The translations under genes were made by a program, and so were the position numbers. A stretch of DNA of 24,987 bases from Lachnospiraceae bacterium. GTDB lineage: Bacteria > Bacillota_A > Clostridia > Lachnospirales > Lachnospiraceae. Numbering within the stretch: the stretch's first letter is position 1; each line of letters opens with the position of its first letter. Under the pieces are notes generated by a model, which saw only the letters and a program-made list of their open reading frames with translations, was not told where the DNA came from and ran no database searches. The stretch lies in contig VSNT01000050.1 of assembly GCA_009774465.1 (NCBI GenBank), forward strand, positions 1-24,987, given 5' to 3'. Positions 1-8,500 of this stretch are shown here, in pieces.

Positions 1-1
1 A

Positions 2-289
2 AGACTTAGCGATTATATTACCGACCTTTCCGCTGATGAAATGAAAGCTGTTGATAAAGCCATTTCTTTATCGCTTGATATAAACCACCATTATCAGACA
101 TTGCAGAATATGTATGACGACAAACTACAATATATTGAAAAGCTGAAAAGCAATCGTACCTTGCAACGAGCTGATTTGGCTTCAAAACAACAACAGCTTG
201 ATAAATTCCAAGAATTACTTGATACCTATCATTTTTCAGATATTCAAAATTTAGCAGATTTTTTAGAAAAATCTCAAAAGGAAATGTAG
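2..289 (+). CDS. C-terminal part of a MazF/PemK-like endoribonuclease toxin with coiled-coil extension (partial)
   Basis: The reading frame is open from the window edge to a TAG at 287-289, so the gene starts outside; the ATG at 41 is internal. The first visible residues, including TDLSADEMKAVDKAISLSLDI, resemble the last helix of MazF/PemK toxins, which cleave mRNA (family knowledge, recognised by eye). About 70 further residues follow, rich in Lys, Gln, Glu, Leu and Tyr (for example YDDKLQYIEKL and ASKQQQLDKFQEL). They look like a coiled coil, so the toxin would carry a C-terminal extension beyond the usual fold. No antitoxin is visible; it would lie upstream of the window. The AT-rich, low-GC composition differs from the ribosomal genes next door and suggests an accessory or mobile element. 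It could instead be the tail of another helical element protein, because the catalytic part is missing. Confidence 0.5.
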   Translation, partial: RLSDYITDLSADEMKAVDKAISLSLDINHHYQTLQNMYDDKLQYIEKLKSNRTLQRADLASKQQQLDKFQELLDTYHFSDIQNLADFLEKSQKEM

Positions 290-330
290 ACAAATTTGGA
301 TTTTCATGCTAGTATAAGAGTACAAGAAAA

Positions 331-508
331 GTGTTCACGAGCGGAACGCTAATATAGTATTTCAAACAAGGGAACTACGAGTGAGTTCCCTTTATTTTAT
401 CTATACATAATTTTTCTTTTTTAACATAAAATACTATTACAATTCTTCTTTGGACGTGTGCCAAAGAATTTATTGTAATTAAGCAAAGGGAGTCACGAGC
501 GGACTCCC
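331..508 (+). repeat. Array of four hairpins sharing a 7-nt loop ACGWGYG
   Basis: Stem-loops occur at 331-349 (stem GTGTTC/GAACGC, one G-T pair, loop ACGAGCG), 370-390 (GGGAACT/AGTTCCC, loop ACGAGTG), 446-468 (TTCTTTGG/CCAAAGAA, loop ACGTGTG) and 488-508 (GGGAGTC/GACTCCC, loop ACGAGCG). The third has an extra outer stem ATTACAAT/ATTGTAAT at 436-443 and 472-479. The stem sequences differ while pairing is kept, and the loop is nearly constant, so selection appears to act on the fold plus loop. AT-rich linkers separate them. They lie just after the toxin gene, on the same sense if transcribed with it. The second and fourth are followed by T-rich runs and could also terminate transcription. I do not recognise the family. 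Confidence 0.75.
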
Positions 509-522
509 TATTTTTAATTTAT

Positions 523-544
523 TTTTAGAGCCATTTTAGAGCCA
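523..544 (+). repeat. Tandem direct repeat, 2 x 11 bp (TTTTAGAGCCA)
   Basis: Two exact back-to-back copies of TTTTAGAGCCA lie at 523-533 and 534-544. An inverted copy of the core, TGGCTCTA, lies at 666-673 just beyond the tuf stop codon. Short tandem direct repeats near element ends are often arm-type binding sites for tyrosine integrases or excisionases. That role is inferred here, since no integrase gene is in the window. Confidence 0.6.
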
Positions 545-545
545 C

Positions 546-580
546 AAGCCATTTTCAATGAAATTCCGGCAAGTGGCTTT
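546..580 (+). terminator. Possible terminator or element-end hairpin
   Basis: AAGCCA at 546-551 pairs with TGGCTT at 574-579, extended by two weaker pairs, and is followed by T-rich DNA (TTTTCCTTTT). On the plus strand this could end transcription coming from the toxin side. The loop is long (about 18-22 nt), so confidence is modest. Confidence 0.35.
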
Positions 581-609
581 TCCTTTTGTTCGCTATTATT
601 TTTAGGCAT

Positions 610-649
610 TAAGAAACCGCAACCCCTTGATTTTTCAAAGGATTGCGGT
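610..649 (-). terminator. tuf transcription terminator (probably bidirectional)
   Basis: ACCGCAA at 616-622 pairs with TTGCGGT at 643-649, and an inner stem near TTGA/TCAA continues with mismatches. It lies 34 bases after the tuf stop codon. On the minus strand it is followed by TTTCTTAAT. On the plus strand T-rich sequence also follows, so it may serve both directions. Confidence 0.65.
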
Positions 650-682
650 GCTTATTTTTATTATTTGGCTCTAATTACAAGA

Positions 683-1870
683 TTACTCAATGATTGTAGC
701 AACCCTACCTGAACCTACTGTACGTCCGCCCTCACGAATAGCGAAGGTAAGTCCCTGCTCCATAGCGATAGGATGAATCAATTCGATTGTCATCTCTACG
801 TTATCACCAGGCATGCACATTTCTGTACCTGCTGGAAGGTTACATACACCAGTTACGTCAGTTGTTCTGAAATAGAACTGAGGTCTGTAGTTGTTGAAGA
901 AAGGAGTATGACGTCCACCTTCATCTTTTGTCAGAACGTATACCTGAGCGGTAAACTTTGTGTGACATTTAACTGAACCGGGTTTGGAAAGAACCTGTCC
1001 TCTTTCGATTTCTGTTCTCTGAACACCACGAAGCAGTGCGCCAATGTTGTCACCAGCCTGAGCCTCGTCAAGCAGCTTACGGAACATTTCGATACCGGTT
1101 ACAACAGTCTTACGTGTTTCTTCCTTAATACCAACGATTTCAACTTCTTCATTCAGGTGAAGAGTACCACGCTCTACTCTACCAGTAGCAACGGTACCAC
1201 GTCCTGTAATTGTGAATACGTCTTCAACAGGCATAAGGAAAGGCTTATCTGTAGCTCTTTCAGGATCAGGAATATAAGAGTCAACTGTCTCCATAAGTTC
1301 CATGATCTTATCACCCCACTCACTCTGAGGATCTTCCAGAGCCTTAAGAGCGGAACCCTTGATAATCGGGCAGTCATTGAATCCATATTCTTCAAGCTGT
1401 TCTGTGATTTCCATTTCTACCAGTTCAAGCAGTTCAGGATCATCAACCATATCACACTTGTTCATAAATACTACGATATAAGGAACGCCTACCTGACGGG
1501 ACAGAAGGATATGCTCCTTTGTCTGAGCCATAACACCGTCAGTAGCAGCTACTACCAGGATAGCGCCATCCATCTGAGCTGCACCAGTGATCATGTTCTT
1601 AACGTAGTCAGCATGTCCCGGGCAGTCAACGTGTGCATAGTGTCTCTTTTCTGTTGAATACTCAACGTGTGCGGTAGAGATAGTAATACCTCTTTCTCTT
1701 TCTTCGGGAGCCTTGTCGATGTTCTCGAAGTCAGTAGCTTCATTACCGGCAACTCTTTCAGCAAGTACCTTTGTGATAGCTGCTGTTAATGTTGTTTTAC
1801 CATGATCAACGTGACCAATGGTACCAATATTACAATGGGTTTTGGATCTGTCAAATTTAGCTTTAGCCAT
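683..1870 (-). CDS. tuf: Elongation factor Tu
   Basis: EF-Tu is the GTPase that carries aminoacyl-tRNA to the ribosomal A site in the cytoplasm. The 395-residue product is normal length. The GTP-binding motifs are intact: GHVDHGKT at residues 19-26, DCPGH at 82-86 and NKCD at 137-140. Domains 2 and 3 follow to the end VATIIE. The ATG at 1870 is preceded by AAAGGAGG at a good distance. It is the last gene of the str cluster (rpsL, rpsG, fusA, tuf), but a strong promoter of its own sits upstream (1935-1963), so it is probably expressed both by read-through and independently. The next element downstream is the mobile-looking region, not the S10 ribosomal operon that follows tuf in some Firmicutes. 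Confidence 0.98.
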   Translation of the reverse strand: MAKAKFDRSKTHCNIGTIGHVDHGKTTLTAAITKVLAERVAGNEATDFENIDKAPEERERGITISTAHVEYSTEKRHYAHVDCPGHADYVKNMITGAAQMDGAILVVAATDGVMAQTKEHILLSRQVGVPYIVVFMNKCDMVDDPELLELVEMEITEQLEEYGFNDCPIIKGSALKALEDPQSEWGDKIMELMETVDSYIPDPERATDKPFLMPVEDVFTITGRGTVATGRVERGTLHLNEEVEIVGIKEETRKTVVTGIEMFRKLLDEAQAGDNIGALLRGVQRTEIERGQVLSKPGSVKCHTKFTAQVYVLTKDEGGRHTPFFNNYRPQFYFRTTDVTGVCNLPAGTEMCMPGDNVEMTIELIHPIAMEQGLTFAIREGGRTVGSGRVATIIE

Positions 1871-1934
1871 TTCTAAAGTCCTCCTTTAAATAATAGAAAA
1901 ATTTTTCGTTACAAATAATTATCGACTAACTTTG

Positions 1935-1963
1935 ATTATATTAAAAAATAGCAATATTTTCAA
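1935..1963 (-). promoter_or_regulatory. tuf promoter (sigma-A type)
   Basis: On the minus strand TTGAAA (1963-1958), a 17-bp spacer and TATAAT (1940-1935) make a near-consensus promoter about 65 bases upstream of the tuf ATG. A small hairpin (CAAGCA/TGCTTG, 1961-1977) overlaps the -35 side. Confidence 0.8.
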
Positions 1964-1985
1964 GCACTAATTGCTTGTGATTCGT

Positions 1986-2015
1986 TTACTTCGTCTTCGC
2001 TGCCAAGACTTTTTC
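1986..2015 (-). pseudogene. Second, diverged copy of the fusA 3' end (last nine codons plus stop)
   Basis: On the minus strand this stretch reads EKVLAAKTK then TAA, the same peptide end as fusA itself at 2039-2068. The two 30-bp copies match at 27 positions. The three differences are all third-base A-to-G changes (AAA/AAG, ACA/ACG, GCA/GCG) that leave the protein unchanged. The copies are 53 bp apart, and I see no homology to fusA upstream of the repeat. It reads as a scar of recombination or gene conversion at fusA, or of a deleted second fusA copy. It is not an expressed gene. Confidence 0.8.
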
Positions 2016-2038
2016 CGCAGGATAAAGTCGCGTTACCT

Positions 2039-4156
2039 TTATTTTGTCTTTGCTGCCAAGACTTTTTCCTGTACGTTCTTCGGCACAGGTTCATATTTTT
2101 CAAAGAACATGGAGTAGTTACCGCGTCCCTGTGTTCTGGAACGAAGGTCTGTGGAGTAACCAAACATTTCAGAAAGAGGTACAAATGCTCTTACCATCTT
2201 TCCACCGCCGATATCATCCATTCCTTCAATCCGTCCACGACGGGAATTAATATCACCGATAACATCGCCCATATAATCTTCGGGCATGGTAACCTCTACC
2301 TTCATGATGGGTTCAAGCAGGATTGGGCTTGCCTTCTGCATTGCATCCTTGAACGCCATAGAACCGGCAATGTGGAATGCCATTTCAGAGGAGTCAACCT
2401 CATGATAGGAACCATCATATACGGTAGCGTGAACGCCAAGTACCGGGAATCCGCCAAGAATACCGCATTTGGCAGCTTCTTCAATACCTTCGCCAACTGC
2501 AGGGATGTATTCCTTGGGAATTGCACCACCCACAACTGTGGACTCGAATTTAAACAGTTCTTCTCCATTGGCATCCATAGGCTCGAATCTGACCTTACAG
2601 TGTCCATACTGTCCACGTCCACCGGATTGCTTTGCATATTTGGAATCAACTTCAACTGTCTTGGTAAAGGTTTCCTTGTAAGCAACCTGAGGTGCGCCTA
2701 CGTTAGCCTCAACCTTAAATTCACGAAGAAGTCTGTCTACGATAATTTCCAGATGGAGTTCTCCCATACCTGCGATAATCGTCTGGCCTGTCTCCTGATC
2801 TGTATGAGCACGGAAAGTAGGATCTTCTTCTGCAAGCTTAGCAAGTGCCTCGCCCATCTTGCCCTGTCCGGCCTTGGTCTTAGGCTCGATTGCAAGCTCG
2901 ATAACGGGCTCAGGGAATTCCATAGACTCCAGGATTACCGGGTGCTGTTCATCACAGATGGTATCGCCTGTTGCAGTAAATTTAAACCCAACTGCCGCAG
3001 CAATATCACCGGCATAAACCTTATCCAGTTCAGCTCTTTTATTTGCGTGCATCTGAAGGATACGCCCTACACGTTCCTTTTTATCTTTTGTTGCATTCAG
3101 TACATAAGAACCTGAGTTCATTGTACCGGAGTAAACTCTGAAGAAAGCAAGCTTTCCAACAAAGGGATCTGCCATAATCTTAAATGCCAGTGCGGAGAAA
3201 GGTTCTTCATCAGATGAATGTCTTTCCACTTCATTGCCATCCAGATCGGTACCCTTAATTGCAGGGATATCCAAAGGGGAAGGCATAAACTCAATAATTG
3301 CATCAAGAAGCTTCTGTACACCCTTATTTCTGTAAGCAGTACCGCAGCACACAGGAATTGCCTGACATTCACAGGTAGCCTTCCTTAATACTTTCTTCAT
3401 TTCTTCATTAGAAGGCTCTTCGCCCTCTAAGTACATCATCATTAAATCATCGTCCAGTTCACAGATTTTTTCAATCAGCTCAGAACGATATAACTCAGCC
3501 TCATCCGCCATGTCCTCAGGGATATCAACGATAGAAATATCATCTCCCTTATCATCATTATAGATATAGGCTTTCATTTCAAATAAGTCAATAATTCCTT
3601 TAAAGTCGTCTTCCTTACCGATAGGCAGCTGAAGGCAGATTGCATTCTTGCCTAATCTGGTACGGATCTGGTCTACGGTTCCGTAGAAGTTCGCGCCCAG
3701 AATATCCATCTTATTGATGAATGCCATTCTCGGTACATTATAGGTATCAGCCTGACGCCATACATTTTCAGACTGGGGTTCTACACCACCTTTTGCACAA
3801 AAGACACCTACTGCACCGTCAAGTACACGAAGGGAACGCTCAACTTCTACTGTAAAGTCAACGTGTCCCGGTGTATCAATGATATTGATACGATGCTCTA
3901 ATGCACCAGGTTTTGCCTTACAGTTTTCCTGCAGAGTCCAGTGGCATGTGGTAGCAGCGGAAGTAATGGTAATACCTCTTTCCTGCTCCTGCTCCATCCA
4001 GTCCATGGTTGCAGTACCCTCGTGAGTGTCGCCAATCTTATAGTTAACACCAGTATAATAAAGAATACGCTCTGTTGTAGTTGTCTTACCGGCATCGATG
4101 TGCGCCATAATACCAATATTACGAGTTCTCTCTAAAGGATATTCTCTTCCAGCCAA
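2039..4156 (-). CDS. fusA: Elongation factor G
   Basis: EF-G is the translational GTPase that drives translocation and, with RRF, ribosome recycling. The 705-residue product has normal length. It shows AHIDAGKT at residues 18-25, then IDTPGHVDF and NKMD in the G domain, followed by domains II-V. It starts at TTG (4156-4154), not ATG: the preceding AAGGAGG is well placed and the N-terminus MAGREYPLERTRNIGIMAHID matches the family. It lies between rpsG (86-base spacer) and tuf in the usual str order. The TTG start may lower initiation compared with its neighbours. A second, synonymous copy of its last 30 bp lies just downstream. Confidence 0.98.
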   Translation of the reverse strand: MAGREYPLERTRNIGIMAHIDAGKTTTTERILYYTGVNYKIGDTHEGTATMDWMEQEQERGITITSAATTCHWTLQENCKAKPGALEHRINIIDTPGHVDFTVEVERSLRVLDGAVGVFCAKGGVEPQSENVWRQADTYNVPRMAFINKMDILGANFYGTVDQIRTRLGKNAICLQLPIGKEDDFKGIIDLFEMKAYIYNDDKGDDISIVDIPEDMADEAELYRSELIEKICELDDDLMMMYLEGEEPSNEEMKKVLRKATCECQAIPVCCGTAYRNKGVQKLLDAIIEFMPSPLDIPAIKGTDLDGNEVERHSSDEEPFSALAFKIMADPFVGKLAFFRVYSGTMNSGSYVLNATKDKKERVGRILQMHANKRAELDKVYAGDIAAAVGFKFTATGDTICDEQHPVILESMEFPEPVIELAIEPKTKAGQGKMGEALAKLAEEDPTFRAHTDQETGQTIIAGMGELHLEIIVDRLLREFKVEANVGAPQVAYKETFTKTVEVDSKYAKQSGGRGQYGHCKVRFEPMDANGEELFKFESTVVGGAIPKEYIPAVGEGIEEAAKCGILGGFPVLGVHATVYDGSYHEVDSSEMAFHIAGSMAFKDAMQKASPILLEPIMKVEVTMPEDYMGDVIGDINSRRGRIEGMDDIGGGKMVRAFVPLSEMFGYSTDLRSRTQGRGNYSMFFEKYEPVPKNVQEKVLAAKTK

Positions 4157-4242
4157 GGTTTTTTCCTCCTTATATTAGTCTGGGCATTGCGTAAAGGCTT
4201 CACGCCGCTTCCTCCAAACAAATAACTGTTTTATCTGTCTGA

Positions 4243-4713
4243 TTAGAAACGATAATGTGAAAATGCCTTGTTTGCTTCTGCCATTTTGTGCATATCTTCT
4301 TTTCTCTTAACGGCTGCGCCTGTGTTGTTTGCAGCATCGAGAATTTCATTTGCAAGTCTGTCCTTCATAGTCTTTTCGCCTCTCTTACGAGAAAACATAG
4401 TGAGCCAACGAAGAGCTAATGCCTGACGACGATCAGGTCTTACTTCGATAGGTACCTGATAGGTAGCACCACCGATACGTCTTGCTTTTACTTCCAGAAC
4501 AGGCATGATATTATTCATAGCCTCTTCGAAAACGTCAAGAGCCGGCTTGCCGGATTTCTCTTCTACTGTGGCAAATGCACCATATACAATTTTCTGTGCT
4601 ACACCTTTCTTACCATCTAACATGATGTTATTGATAAGCTTTGTAACCACTTTATTATTGTATAAAGGATCTGCCAATACATCTCTCTTCTGAATATGTC
4701 CTTTACGTGGCAC
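4243..4713 (-). CDS. rpsG: 30S ribosomal protein S7
   Basis: S7 nucleates assembly of the 30S head by binding the 3' domain of 16S rRNA. I place the start at GTG 4713-4711, giving 156 residues starting PRKGHIQKRDVLADP after the initiator, the family's normal length. A strong TTAAGGAGGG lies 7 bases upstream. An in-frame ATG at 4779 would add 22 unrelated residues and has no comparable binding site. The ending, KAFSHYRF, is typical of S7. It is preceded by an unusually long, structured spacer after rpsL, and S7 is a known autoregulator of this operon in E. coli. Confidence 0.97.
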   Translation of the reverse strand: MPRKGHIQKRDVLADPLYNNKVVTKLINNIMLDGKKGVAQKIVYGAFATVEEKSGKPALDVFEEAMNNIMPVLEVKARRIGGATYQVPIEVRPDRRQALALRWLTMFSRKRGEKTMKDRLANEILDAANNTGAAVKRKEDMHKMAEANKAFSHYRF

Positions 4714-4930
4714 GGTTCTTCCCTCCTTAATTAAATTCATTAAATCATCGGTACTCACAGTGTGTCGTTCTAATTTCACAATTTGTGTACGTGCGGGTAT
4801 CTCTCATTACAAATCACAAATTCTGTGCAGCACAGCCTGCGTAAATCCGCTGCTGTACCGCTGCCTGTATCTGTAACAGAATTCCAACACTAAATTAGTT
4901 TACGTTCGTGGGTCCAATCTGTTCCAAACA
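4714..4930 (-). promoter_or_regulatory. Long structured rpsL-rpsG intercistronic region; possible S7 control site
   Basis: The 217-base spacer is long for genes of one operon. AATTCTGT at 4819-4826 pairs with ACAGAATT at 4876-4883. Between them are smaller GCAGC/GCTGC and ACAGC/GCTGT pairings, giving a branched fold. In E. coli S7 binds the rpsL-rpsG intercistronic mRNA to repress translation. Placing the same control here is inference from position and structure only. I see no strong promoter in it. Confidence 0.4.
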
Positions 4931-5350
4931 CTATTTACCTGCTTTAGGTCTCTTAGCGCCATATTTGGAACGGGCCTGCTTTCTGTTTGCAACTCCTGCA
5001 GTATCAAGTGTACCTCTGATGATATGGTATCTTGTACCTGGTAAATCCTTTACTCTTCCGCCTCTGATCAGAACAACACTGTGTTCCTGCAGATTGTGGC
5101 CTTCTCCGGGAATGTAGCTTGTAACTTCGATTCCGTTGGAGAGACGTACTCTGGCGATCTTTCTAAGAGCTGAGTTAGGCTTTTTAGGAGTAGCAGTCTT
5201 AACAGCAGTACAAACACCTCTCTTTTGAGGAGCAGAAGTATCGGTTGCTTTCTTGTGAAGGGAGTTCCATCCTTTCTGAAGAGCGGGAGCCGTTGACTTC
5301 TTTACTGATGTCTGACGTCCTTTTCTGACTAACTGGTTAAATGTTGGCAT
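4931..5350 (-). CDS. rpsL: 30S ribosomal protein S12
   Basis: S12 lies at the decoding centre of the 30S subunit and affects accuracy. The 139-residue product carries TATPKKPNSALRK and GGRVKDLPG, the two segments where streptomycin-resistance changes occur in other bacteria. The lysines at both sites are wild type, so a sensitive S12 is expected. The ATG at 5350 follows ACAGGAGGTGAAACAG, a strong binding site. It is the first gene of the str operon, behind its own promoter (5429-5457). No L7Ae-like gene is found between rpoC and rpsL, where some other Firmicutes have one. Confidence 0.98.
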   Translation of the reverse strand: MPTFNQLVRKGRQTSVKKSTAPALQKGWNSLHKKATDTSAPQKRGVCTAVKTATPKKPNSALRKIARVRLSNGIEVTSYIPGEGHNLQEHSVVLIRGGRVKDLPGTRYHIIRGTLDTAGVANRKQARSKYGAKRPKAGK

Positions 5351-5428
5351 TCTGTTTCACCTCCTGTTTATAAAATAATGATTTTTCAGCGCACAAAAAA
5401 GATTATGCCTTTTCATGCACACTAAGTT

Positions 5429-5457
5429 AGTATAAATGCTCACATTTTCCTTGTCAA
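5429..5457 (-). promoter_or_regulatory. str operon promoter (rpsL-rpsG-fusA-tuf)
   Basis: On the minus strand TTGACA (5457-5452), a 17-bp spacer and TATACT (5434-5429) form a near-perfect sigma-A promoter. It lies immediately after the rpoC terminator and leaves a leader of roughly 70 bases before rpsL. Confidence 0.88.
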
Positions 5458-5464
5458 GCATTTT

Positions 5465-5506
5465 TACTAAAAATCTCCGCACCTACTATAGTATGTGCGG
5501 AGATTT
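5465..5506 (-). terminator. rpoBC transcription terminator
   Basis: AAATCTCCGCAC at 5471-5482 pairs perfectly over 12 bp with GTGCGGAGATTT at 5495-5506, and T residues follow on the minus strand. It lies 42 bases past the rpoC stop codon and just ahead of the str promoter. The loop contains the small palindrome TACTATAGTA. Confidence 0.88.
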
Positions 5507-5548
5507 GATTAACATACGGATAAGTTGCAAAATGCAGCATCCTTATGC

Positions 5549-8500
5549 TTATACTTCTGTTTCTTCCAAAACATCTTCTATTTCGTCAAAAACTTCTTCT
5601 GCCTCTTCCTCTGCTGTTTCCGGTTCTTCCTCTAATAGCTCATCCTCCACCAGCATTTCCTCATCCAGTCCTTCATCAAAAGAAACTTCTGCTTCTTCCC
5701 CGTCCTGTTCAAAGTCAATGTTTTCCACCAGCTTATTATCTGTGGAAAGTCTGGCGCTGCGGTAACGTTTCATACCTGTTCCGGCAGGAATCAGCTTACC
5801 TATGATTACATTTTCCTTAAGGCCAATCAAAGGATCAATCTTTCCTTTAATTGCCGCCTCTGTCAGTACCTTAGTGGTTTCCTGGAAGGACGCAGCCGAT
5901 AAGAAGGAATTGGTTGCAAGGGCTGCCTTTGTGATACCCAGCATTACCTGCTTGCCTTCCGCAGGCTCTTTCCCTTCTGAAATCAGTTTTGCATTCATAT
6001 CTTCATATTCAAGGACATCCACCATAGCGCCGGGCAGGAAATCCGTATCCCCATTGTTTTCAATCCTGATCTTTTTAAGCATCTGACGTACAATCACTTC
6101 AATATGCTTGTCGCTGATATCAACACCCTGCAGGCGGTAAACTCTTTGTACTTCTCTGAGCATATAATCCTGAACAGCCCGAATTCCCTTGATTTTAAGG
6201 AGATCGTGAGGATTTACGCTTCCTTCTGTCAATTCGTCTCCTGCTTCCAGCACTGCACCGTCCATAATCTTTATTCTTGAACCATAAGGAATCAGATAAG
6301 TCTTTGATTCCCCTGTTTCATGGTTGGTAATCACAATTTCACGCTTTTTCTTGCTGTCCTTAATGGAAGCCACACCGCCAAACTCAGCAATAATTGCAAG
6401 TCCTTTGGGCTTTCTTGCTTCAAAAAGCTCCTCAACACGGGGAAGTCCCTGGGTAATATCGTCACCTGCAACACCGCCTGTATGGAAGGTACGCATGGTC
6501 AACTGTGTACCAGGTTCACCGATAGACTGGGCTGCAATAATTCCTACTGCCTCACCTACCTGTACTGCCTCGCCGGTAGCCATGTTGGCACCATAACATT
6601 TTGCACAGATACCATCATGAGAGCGGCAGGTAAGAATGGTACGTATCTTTACGCTTTCAACAGGCTCACCCTTTTCATCCACGCCTACGCTTAAAATCTT
6701 CGCAGCCCGGCTGGGTGTAATCATATGATTGCGTTTTACAATCACATTGCCCTCTCTGTCTTTAATTTCCTCACAGGAATATCTTCCTGTAATTCTATCC
6801 TTTAGGCCTTCAATGGTTTCTTTTCCATCCATGAACGCCCTGACTGTCATACCTGGAATTTCTTCCGCATCTTCCATACAGTCGATCTCACGGATAATCA
6901 ACTCCTGTGATACATCCACCATACGTCTTGTCAGGTAACCGGAGTCAGCGGTACGAAGCGCGGTATCGGACAATCCCTTACGTGCGCCATGCGCTGACAT
7001 AAAGTATTCCAGAACGTCCAGACCTTCACGGAAGTTTGACTTAATAGGCAGTTCTATGGTTCTTCCGGTGGTATCGGCCATCAGCCCACGCATACCGGCC
7101 AGCTGCTTAATCTGCTGGTTGGAACCACGTGCTCCTGAGTCAGCCATCATGAAAATATTATTATATTTATCCAGACCTGCAAGCAGCACTTCTGTCAGCT
7201 TTTTATCTGTTTCATTCCATGTCTCAACAACTGCGCGGTATCTTTCTTCCTCTGTAATCAAACCACGTCTGTAGTTTTGAGAAATTTTGTCTACCGTTGT
7301 CTGTGCCTCATCCAGCATCTGCTGTTTCTGTGCAGGCACTGTCATATCGGAAATGGAAACTGTCATTGCAGCCTTTGTTGAATACTTGTAGCCTGTAGCT
7401 TTAATCAGATCCAAAACTTCTGCTGTCACGGAAACGCCGTGGGTGTTAATAACCTTTTCAAGGATCTGCTTTAACTGCTTTTTACCAACGTGGAAATCTA
7501 TTTCAGGGAGCAGCAGATTTTCCGGTTTACTTCTGTCAACATATCCTAAATCCTGTGGAAGAATCTCATTAAACAGGAATCTTCCAAGAGTGGATTCCAC
7601 AATACCGGATACCGTCTCACCTTCCCCATTGGTTTTTGTTACTTTAACCTTAATTCTGGAATGAAGGGTGCACAGACCGTTTTCATAGGCCAGAATTGCT
7701 TCGTTTACACTCTTATAATATTTGCCTTCACCCTTTGCACCGGGACGCTCCTGTGTCAGGTAGTAAATACCAAGCACCATGTCCTGGGAAGGAACAGCCA
7801 CAGGGCCGCCATCGGAAGGCTTTAAGAGGTTATTAGGCGAAAGTAAAAGGAACCGGCATTCTGCCTGCGCTTCTACCGAAAGAGGAAGATGCACTGCCAT
7901 CTGGTCTCCGTCAAAGTCGGCGTTAAATGCTGTACAAACCAGCGGATGAAGCTTAATCGCCTTACCTTCTACTAAAATAGGCTCAAATGCCTGAATACCA
8001 AGCCTGTGCAATGTAGGAGCACGGTTCAGCATAACAGGATGCTCCTTAATTACCTCCTCCAGAACATCCCAAACCTGGGTATCCAGTCGTTCCACCAGCT
8101 TCTTGGCATTTTTAATGTTCTGTGAAATCCCTCTTGCCACCAATTCCTTCATAACAAAAGGCTTAAATAATTCAATGGCCATCTCTTTGGGCAGACCACA
8201 CTGATAAATCTTAAGCTCCGGTCCAACCACGATAACGGAACGACCTGAATAATCCACACGTTTACCTAAAAGGTTCTGACGGAAACGTCCCGACTTACCC
8301 TTTAACATATCTGACAGGGATTTAAGTGCTCTGTTGCCGGGGCCTGTTACCGGCCTGCCGCGCCTGCCATTATCAATCAGCGCATCAACTGCTTCCTGCA
8401 GCATTCTCTTTTCATTGCGGACAATAATATCCGGAGCGCCCAGTTCCAGCAGTCTTTTCAGACGATTATTTCTGTTGATGATTCTTCTATATAAATCGTT

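Larger units (their letters stand above)
290..682. other. Gene-free AT-rich junction between the toxin tail and tuf
   Basis: No credible reading frame is present on either strand. From left to right the stretch holds four hairpins with matching loops (331-508), a tandem 11-bp repeat (523-544), a terminator-like hairpin (546-579) and the tuf terminator (616-649). The octamer TAGAGCCA occurs in each tandem repeat and again inverted at 666-673, just past the tuf stop codon. This could be the end of an integrated element that stops near the 3' side of tuf, but no integrase or proven attachment site is in view. Confidence 0.6.

Noticed and set aside
331..508. CRISPR array
   Set aside because: The repeated part is only the short loop; stems and spacing vary, and there are no constant long repeats or unique spacers of even length.
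1157..1657. Long plus-strand frames antisense to tuf, fusA, rpoB, rpoC and nusG/rplK
   Set aside because: They mirror the codon pattern of the genuine minus-strand genes, lack binding sites and resemble no protein family.
4714..4779. N-terminal extension of S7 from an ATG at 4779
   Set aside because: The added residues do not resemble S7, and the strong TTAAGGAGGG lies directly before the GTG at 4713, which gives the normal 156-residue protein.
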